Source: an uncultured Clostridia bacterium (GTDB taxonomy: Bacteria > Bacillota > Clostridia > Oscillospirales > Oscillospiraceae). From it: DNA of 10,011 bases. A model generated the notes under the pieces. The model saw only the letters and a list, made by a program, of their open reading frames with translations. It did not search any database and was not told the origin of the DNA. Shown piece by piece: positions 6,265-10,011 of the stretch. The position numbers and the translations under genes are program-made. Every line of letters begins with the position of its first letter. The first letter of the stretch is position 1. Location: positions 1 to 10,011 of the forward strand of contig CALDMR010000181.1 of the NCBI GenBank assembly GCA_937915065.1. Reading direction: 5' to 3'.

Positions 6265-6653
6265 CAGGCTGTGACCTCCATCCGTTTCGCCGCCAACACC
6301 GTAACGGTTTCGGCCACCATCGTCCCCAGCTGCCCCTCCTCGGCAATGCCGCTCCATTGGCAGCCGCTGTAAATCACTTTGCGATCCGGCTTGCAGATCA
6401 CCAGGGAAAAATCTTCCAGATCGTAAAAGTTAATGCCGTCGCTGATGGCTTCATCCGTCGCATACAGGCGCCGGAGCGTCAGCGTATATGTGTGCTGTCC
6501 GGGAAGAATGGCCACCGGTTCGCTCTCGCCGAAGGCCTCGATGGTCTGGCTGGTTTTACTGGCCTTGGCCGTATAACTCTGTACCACCGCGATCTTTTTC
6601 CCCTCTGCCTCCAGATAGATATCGCTGCTGGTGGGAAATCCGGAAATTTCCAT
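6264..6653 (-). CDS. Tail tube protein (XkdM-like)
   Basis: The 129-residue protein starts MEISGFPTSSDIYLEAEGKK and alternates beta strands throughout (VVQSYTAKAS, HTYTLTLRRLY, FSLVICKPDRKVIYSGC, TVTVLAAKRMEV), the pattern of tube-forming beta barrels. Position directly after the sheath gene and before the chaperone is the normal tube position in myovirus-type clusters. Tube subunits stack as hexameric rings to form the channel inside the sheath. It is somewhat smaller than XkdM (about 145 residues). AAGGAGG (6664-6670) overlaps the sheath stop and lies 10 nt before the ATG. Assignment rests on gene order and strand pattern more than on a diagnostic motif. Confidence 0.75.
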   Translation of the reverse strand: MEISGFPTSSDIYLEAEGKKIAVVQSYTAKASKTSQTIEAFGESEPVAILPGQHTYTLTLRRLYATDEAISDGINFYDLEDFSLVICKPDRKVIYSGCQWSGIAEEGQLGTMVAETVTVLAAKRMEVTA

Positions 6654-6668
6654 ATGCTCTCACCCTCC

Positions 6669-7739
6669 TTACACTGTGATATGGGCCGTCAGATAGATCT
6701 GATTCAGCCCGTGGGCCACCGCGAAAGAAAACTCCACTTCGCATACCGTGGCGTCCTCCTCCGCCGGGCGAACCTGTACTTCGCCAAAACTGTCAATGAT
6801 TTCTGCCCTGCGTTTGTTTTCCAATTCCACAATCACCTGGGAACGGATCGCGCTGCGGGTCTGGGCCGTATTTTTGGCCCGGGTAAACTTGCGGCGCAGG
6901 GCGCTGCGGATCTGGGGGATCACATCGTCCACGATCAGGATCGTGGTCAGTTCCCGCCAGGTAGTGTCCGCCGCATCACCGGTGGTGGTGCGGCTGGTAA
7001 TTCCGCGCACCACGCTGACGATGCCCGCGGTGCTCTCCAGTGGTGTCACGCCGCCGCGCACCAGCAAATCGATCTCATCGTCGCTGTAAGCTTTCTCCAA
7101 GCCATACATTCCCCGCAGCTCCGCGCCGTTCAGGGGAACAGCCGGATCTGCCCCGGCGGCAATCGCACCGGCCACCGCCGCCGCTGTGACCGGGCCGCCC
7201 AGGCTGCGCCCGCCGCTGTCCAGGCCTTCTCCGCCCACCAGCACCAGCCGCTCACTGTTCAGCCCTTTGGCCCGCTCCACCAGTTCGCTCACCGTCTCGC
7301 CGGAACTGCCCGCCACGGCAATGCGTTCCCGGCGCGCCCCGGAAGCAGCCGCCACGCTGTCGCGCAGCGCCTGCTGCACGGTCAGTTCTTCGCTGTCGCA
7401 GAGCATCACGCCGATGTTCTCTGCCTCTGCCAGCAGCCCAAAGGCAGCGGTATATTCCTCCTTGGTGCCTGTACCGCCCACGGCCACCGCCGCCACCGAA
7501 GCAGCACCGTTGAGATACAGCAGCCGCAGCAGCGCCGCCATGGACGCGCCGCCGCTGTCTTCGCCAAAGGCTGCCACACCCGCGGCATAGCTGGTCAGCC
7601 AAACCACCTGCCCGGGCTCTCCCTTGGCAGCTTTTGCCGCCACGCCCACCACTTTTTTCGCCCCGCCGCCGCTGATGGCCGTGGAGGCGTCATAAGAAGA
7701 GTACACTCCGGGGCGTTCATGCATCACTGTGCTGTTCAT
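6669..7739 (-). CDS. Contractile tail sheath protein (XkdK-like)
   Basis: The 356-residue protein opens with ERPGVYSSYDAS (8-19), the hallmark start of phage sheath proteins. It ends with the conserved C-terminal domain, including TTWRELTTILIVDDVIPQIR, then LRRKFTRAKNTAQTRSAIRS, and finally the exchange-arm-like strand FAVAHGLNQIYLTAHITV. Sheath subunits surround the tube and contract to drive it through the cell envelope. It is clearly shorter than XkdK (about 466) because the variable middle domains are reduced; the interior is very rich in Ala and Gly. The ATG at 7739 makes an ATGA overlap with the preceding stop, so the longer frame to 7943 is rejected. It is intact and is the strongest evidence that the tail is contractile. 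Confidence 0.92.
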   Translation of the reverse strand: MNSTVMHERPGVYSSYDASTAISGGGAKKVVGVAAKAAKGEPGQVVWLTSYAAGVAAFGEDSGGASMAALLRLLYLNGAASVAAVAVGGTGTKEEYTAAFGLLAEAENIGVMLCDSEELTVQQALRDSVAAASGARRERIAVAGSSGETVSELVERAKGLNSERLVLVGGEGLDSGGRSLGGPVTAAAVAGAIAAGADPAVPLNGAELRGMYGLEKAYSDDEIDLLVRGGVTPLESTAGIVSVVRGITSRTTTGDAADTTWRELTTILIVDDVIPQIRSALRRKFTRAKNTAQTRSAIRSQVIVELENKRRAEIIDSFGEVQVRPAEEDATVCEVEFSFAVAHGLNQIYLTAHITV

Positions 7740-8233
7740 TGCAGCACTCCTTTCAATGTAAAATCTGTCAGCGCCGCGCCCTCTTCGGCGCGCACTGCCG
7801 TAAAGCAGGCGGTGCACCGGGCCGTACAGCGGCATTTCAAATATCCGCTGGCGTTGTCCGCCGCCGTTTCGCCGCGCTGCACTGTTTCGATCCGCAGCCC
7901 CTCTGCCAGCGGCTCCAAAAGCGCCGTCTCCAGGGTCTCCCACGCCTGCTCAATGGTCTCTGCCGCGCCTCTGGGCGCATAAAGATCCACATACAGCGTC
8001 AGCTGCAGTTTCTTCCCGTACCGTTCCACCGGGCATCCCTGCGCCGCATCCCACTGTTCTCCCAGATACTGCCACAGCGCCGCATCGCCGCTTTGGGTCT
8101 CCTGCACCCCCAGCACCGCAGCGGCTGTTGTCAGCTGCGGGATCTTCGTCCGTACCCATGCCGTCACCACAGGCAGTCCCGCCGCCCTCAGTTTCTGCGC
8201 CAAAAGGCTGCACACCTGTTTGCATCCCTTCAT
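7736..8233 (-). CDS. Tail terminator/completion protein candidate (XkdJ/YqbJ position)
   Basis: The 165-residue protein lies between the head-closure candidate and the sheath, where tail-terminator proteins usually sit. It has an N-terminal helix (1-19), a central strand segment KKLQLTLYVDLYAPRG (74-89), and a helix (92-110) before a second beta region. This alpha/beta arrangement is compatible with terminators, which cap the tube and sheath and join the head. The odd feature is a cysteine cluster, Cys134, Cys136, Cys140 and Cys143, in a strand near the C-terminus; it could bind metal or be coincidental. The ATG at 8233 gives an ATGA overlap with the upstream stop, and its own stop overlaps the sheath start the same way, which implies coupled translation. 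No diagnostic motif was found. Confidence 0.6.
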   Translation of the reverse strand: MKGCKQVCSLLAQKLRAAGLPVVTAWVRTKIPQLTTAAAVLGVQETQSGDAALWQYLGEQWDAAQGCPVERYGKKLQLTLYVDLYAPRGAAETIEQAWETLETALLEPLAEGLRIETVQRGETAADNASGYLKCRCTARCTACFTAVRAEEGAALTDFTLKGVLQ

Positions 8234-8556
8234 GAAAGCGCCTCCCTGGCCGGGCGCAGGATTGCCCACCAATGGGACTTTTCTCCGCCCACATAAACGG
8301 CCGCCGCATTCTGCGCCACATAATCCGCGCCGTCAAAGCGCACCGTATCGCCTGCCTGCAGCGCCTGCTCCTTCGGCCCGATGTACAGCCAGCGCCGCAG
8401 ATCCGCCGTCCCCAGCGCCGTGGGCGTTTCCGGTGCGCTGGTCTGCTGGGAGCAAAGCATCTGCACGAAGGCCCGCACCTCTGCCCGATCCGTCTCCGGC
8501 CGCAGGGATACCTCTTTGCCCCGCGTCCGTAAAATGGTGTCAAAGGTTTCCGTCAT
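8230..8556 (-). CDS. Head-tail joining / head-closure protein candidate (YqbH-like)
   Basis: The 108-residue protein begins MTETFDTILRTRGKEVSLRP. It contains an ALGTADLRRWLYIGPKE segment (47-63), then LQAGDTVRFDGADYVAQNA (66-84), and ends with SHWWAILRP. These repeated small beta motifs, with GD and DG turns, are what I associate with stopper or head-closure proteins such as SPP1 gp16 and Bacillus YqbH (DUF3599), which seal the connector after packaging and receive the tail. The ATG at 8556 overlaps the upstream stop by one base (TGATG). A longer frame reaching 8841 was rejected because its extra N-terminus is arginine- and glycine-rich shadow sequence inside the connector gene. Confidence 0.65.
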   Translation of the reverse strand: MTETFDTILRTRGKEVSLRPETDRAEVRAFVQMLCSQQTSAPETPTALGTADLRRWLYIGPKEQALQAGDTVRFDGADYVAQNAAAVYVGGEKSHWWAILRPAREALS

Positions 8557-8918
8557 CAACCGCGCACCCCCAGAAAAGCAAAGCCATCGTCCATCAAAAG
8601 GCCCTCCATCAGCGCTGCCGCCGCCAGGCGCAGGTTTTTCGCCACAGCGCCGTACTTCCCGCCGTCCTGCTCCTGCACGGAAACATCCCCCGCCCGCCAG
8701 GAAGCCGCGCCTCCGGCGCCTTTTCCGGCGTAGTAATCTGCCGCGGCCAGGGCAGCCGCCGCGCAGACAAAGGCGCTGCGGCCCTGATCCTCCAGGGGCG
8801 CTTTCAATTTTCGGCGCAGCTGCGCTTCCTCCGCAGCGCACAGCGTCTGCAAATAGGATTCCTCCTCTGCTCCGGGCTTTGCGATCACTTTTGCCATGGT
8901 CAGGATTTCTTCCTCCAT
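8556..8918 (-). CDS. Head-tail connector protein (gp6/YqbG-like)
   Basis: The 120-residue protein is almost entirely helical, with an acidic N-terminus. The stretch AEEESYLQTLCAAEEAQLRRKL leads into LEDQGRSAFVCAAAALAAAD. This resembles the gp6-type connector and YqbG family, small helical proteins that form a ring below the portal. It is the first gene after the capsid gene, as in PBSX and HK97 clusters. The ATG at 8918 has AAAGGAGGGG upstream at good spacing; an internal ATG at 8897 lacks an equally good site. No enzyme motif is present. Assignment rests on size, helix pattern and position. Confidence 0.65.
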   Translation of the reverse strand: MEEEILTMAKVIAKPGAEEESYLQTLCAAEEAQLRRKLKAPLEDQGRSAFVCAAAALAAADYYAGKGAGGAASWRAGDVSVQEQDGGKYGAVAKNLRLAAAALMEGLLMDDGFAFLGVRG

Positions 8919-8936
8919 GCCGCCCCCTCCTTTCTC

Positions 8937-9971
8937 TTATTTCAGTGTCAGCACCCTGGAAGCATCCTCATACAGCTTGGCAAAGCCGGAAATGCTGGTG
9001 ATGGCCGCCCGCTGCAGCTGGCGGTCGATCAGCTTGTCATACTCCACCTGCACCTCGCTGCCGCGGATCATCTCCAGGGCATAGTGCTTGTCCAGGCCGA
9101 TCATGGTGCCGGGAGCCAGGGCAGATGTGCGCAGCAGCGTGGCGCCCAGGGGCGTGGTCAGCGAACCGGTGCCCTGAAAATTCAGCCCCGTCAGCGGATT
9201 TTGAAATTCCGGCAGCTTCAGCAGCCCCAGCATCACATCGCTGCTGACCAGCATGGTGTTCATTTCATAGGGATCAAACTGGGCCCAGAAATCCAGCAGT
9301 GCGTCATAACTCATGGTGCCCGCCGTGCCGCCGATGGGCTTGGTGCCGATGCGGAAGGTCTTGGCGGGATTGTTGTTGCCGTCGCCCTGGGTGATCACGT
9401 CAATGGCGTCCTGCAAATGCATTCGTGCAATGTGGGCGCCGATCTGGCGCAGTGTCACCGCAAACAGATCCAGCCGCTGGAACCGGATCGCCTCATACGA
9501 AGCCACCAGAATGCGCCCGCGCTTGTGCAGCTTCACCAGGTTGGTCTGCACCTTCACCGCAGTTTCCGGCAGGGCCGCGCCCTCCGCCACCACGCGCAGG
9601 CTCTTGTCCTCCTCCGTGGGCACCGACGCAATGGAGCGGTAGTCCATGCCGTCAAAATCCGTCACCGTGGCGGTGATATGTGGCAGGATGTTTTCCTCCT
9701 CCATGCCCTGGCGCACAGCCCGCGCCACAAATTCAGGAAATAGTACCGCCGAATCGGTGGTGTGGAAAAACTTTTCCACCGGGTCGCTGAATGCGCCCTT
9801 AACCTTGATGTCAAAGCGCTTCAGCTGGCGCTGATAAGCGTCCAGCCCATCCAGGGCCGTGCCGCGGTACTGTTCGCTGGGATCGTTTTCCTCCAGCACC
9901 TGGGAAAAGCGCTTGCCGCCCTCGCCATACATGCCTTTTTCCAGTTTCACCGTTTCATACTGAAATGCCAT
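8937..9971 (-). CDS. Major capsid protein, HK97 fold
   Basis: The 344-residue protein has the layout of HK97-fold capsid proteins of Firmicutes phages. A helical, charged N-terminal arm (1-70) is followed by DSAVLFPEFVARAVRQGM (73-90) and a beta/E-loop region with SLRVVAEGAALPETAV (124-139) and the strands after it. The long spine helix runs through about 158-193 (SYEAIRFQRL, then LRQIGAHIARMHLQDAIDVI). A C-terminal A-domain contains the FDPYEMNTMLVSSDVM segment and ends LYEDASRVLTLK. It would form the icosahedral shell around packaged DNA. The ATG at 9971 has AAGGAGG (9979-9985) 7 nt upstream. A separate protease or scaffold is not visible in the window, and the N-terminal arm may act as an internal scaffold. 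The capsid gene shows the cluster is more than a tailocin. Confidence 0.88.
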   Translation of the reverse strand: MAFQYETVKLEKGMYGEGGKRFSQVLEENDPSEQYRGTALDGLDAYQRQLKRFDIKVKGAFSDPVEKFFHTTDSAVLFPEFVARAVRQGMEEENILPHITATVTDFDGMDYRSIASVPTEEDKSLRVVAEGAALPETAVKVQTNLVKLHKRGRILVASYEAIRFQRLDLFAVTLRQIGAHIARMHLQDAIDVITQGDGNNNPAKTFRIGTKPIGGTAGTMSYDALLDFWAQFDPYEMNTMLVSSDVMLGLLKLPEFQNPLTGLNFQGTGSLTTPLGATLLRTSALAPGTMIGLDKHYALEMIRGSEVQVEYDKLIDRQLQRAAITSISGFAKLYEDASRVLTLK

Positions 9972-9978
9972 TCCTTTT

Positions 9979-9985
9979 CCTCCTT
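9979..9985 (-). promoter_or_regulatory. Strong Shine-Dalgarno site of the capsid gene
   Basis: AAGGAGG on the minus strand, 7 nt before the capsid ATG at 9971, overlaps the stop codon of the preceding frame (9984-9986). Its near-perfect match and spacing fit a highly expressed structural gene translated from a polycistronic mRNA. Confidence 0.8.
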
Positions 9986-10011
9986 AAAGTTTGATCACGC
10001 AGGTACCGGCA
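9984..10011 (-). CDS. 3' end of an upstream structural gene (partial)
   Basis: Only nine codons are visible, reading AGTCVIKL and a TAA stop at 9984-9986, directly ahead of the capsid gene and overlapping its Shine-Dalgarno site. By analogy with PBSX and related phages the gene before the major capsid protein is a scaffold, maturation protease or decoration protein. The fragment is too short to tell which, or to prove that the frame is a gene. Confidence 0.4.

Noticed and set aside
7740..7943. N-terminal extension of the sheath gene to position 7943
   Set aside because: It overlaps the terminator-candidate gene and does not resemble sheath proteins; the RPGVY start follows the ATG at 7739 directly.
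6084..7982. Plus-strand open frame of 632 codons opposite the sheath, tube and chaperone genes
   Set aside because: It is antisense to recognisable phage genes, spans several of their boundaries and is rich in His, Arg, Pro and Gln. It reflects GC-rich third positions, not a gene. The same holds for the long plus-strand frames at 1811-3031, 3395-4444 and 8220-9743.
8557..8841. N-terminal extension of the head-closure candidate to position 8841
   Set aside because: The extra residues are low-complexity Arg/Gly sequence overlapping the connector gene; the ATG at 8556 has a clean TGATG overlap.
9762..9779. Inverted repeat GTGGAAAA-AC-TTTTCCAC resembling a DnaA-box pair
   Set aside because: It lies within the capsid coding frame (Val-Glu-Lys-Phe-Phe-His), does not match the DnaA box consensus, and is most simply coding coincidence.

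Overview
The window joins the end of a chromosomal-looking region to a compact phage-type structural operon. Positions 1-983 lie on the plus strand and hold the C-terminal part of an iron-containing alcohol dehydrogenase followed by a 65-residue membrane protein behind a consensus promoter. A strong, apparently bidirectional hairpin terminator (995-1033) separates them from a convergent minus-strand gene cluster that fills 1046-10011 and enters from the right edge. The DNA is GC-rich, with AGGAGG-type Shine-Dalgarno sites and tight ATGA/TGATG stop-start overlaps. Together with the PBSX-like gene order, this suggests a GC-rich member of the Firmicutes, probably a gut-type Clostridia; that is inference, and no genus can be named. 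By eye the dehydrogenase and the phage genes have similar composition.

Read in transcription direction (right to left), the cluster holds: the last codons of an unidentified gene; a HK97-fold major capsid protein; a head-tail connector; a head-closure (stopper) candidate; a tail-terminator candidate; a contractile tail sheath; a tail tube candidate; a tail-assembly chaperone with a -1 frameshift extension; an unrecognised 204-residue protein; a LysM baseplate protein; a baseplate hub; a spike-like protein; a gp25-like wedge; a gpJ-like wedge; and a DUF2313-type protein. This matches the Bacillus subtilis PBSX order (xkdG to xkdU) almost gene for gene, so the genes would build a capsid with a contractile tail and baseplate.

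Three things stand out. First, the chaperone gene ends in an A AAA AAA slippery heptamer, followed after 7 nt by a 9-bp stem. A -1 shift opens a 101-residue extension carrying a four-cysteine zinc-ribbon motif. Second, the slot where PBSX-type phages carry a very long tape-measure gene holds only the 204-residue, apparently disordered protein, while both flanking genes look intact. Third, the operon stops after the DUF2313 gene at the terminator, with no tail fibre, holin or lysin before the host-like genes. The cluster could be a miniaturised or domesticated particle (for example gene-transfer-agent-like), a short-tailed prophage whose other genes lie elsewhere, or a trimmed prophage. The window alone cannot decide between these.
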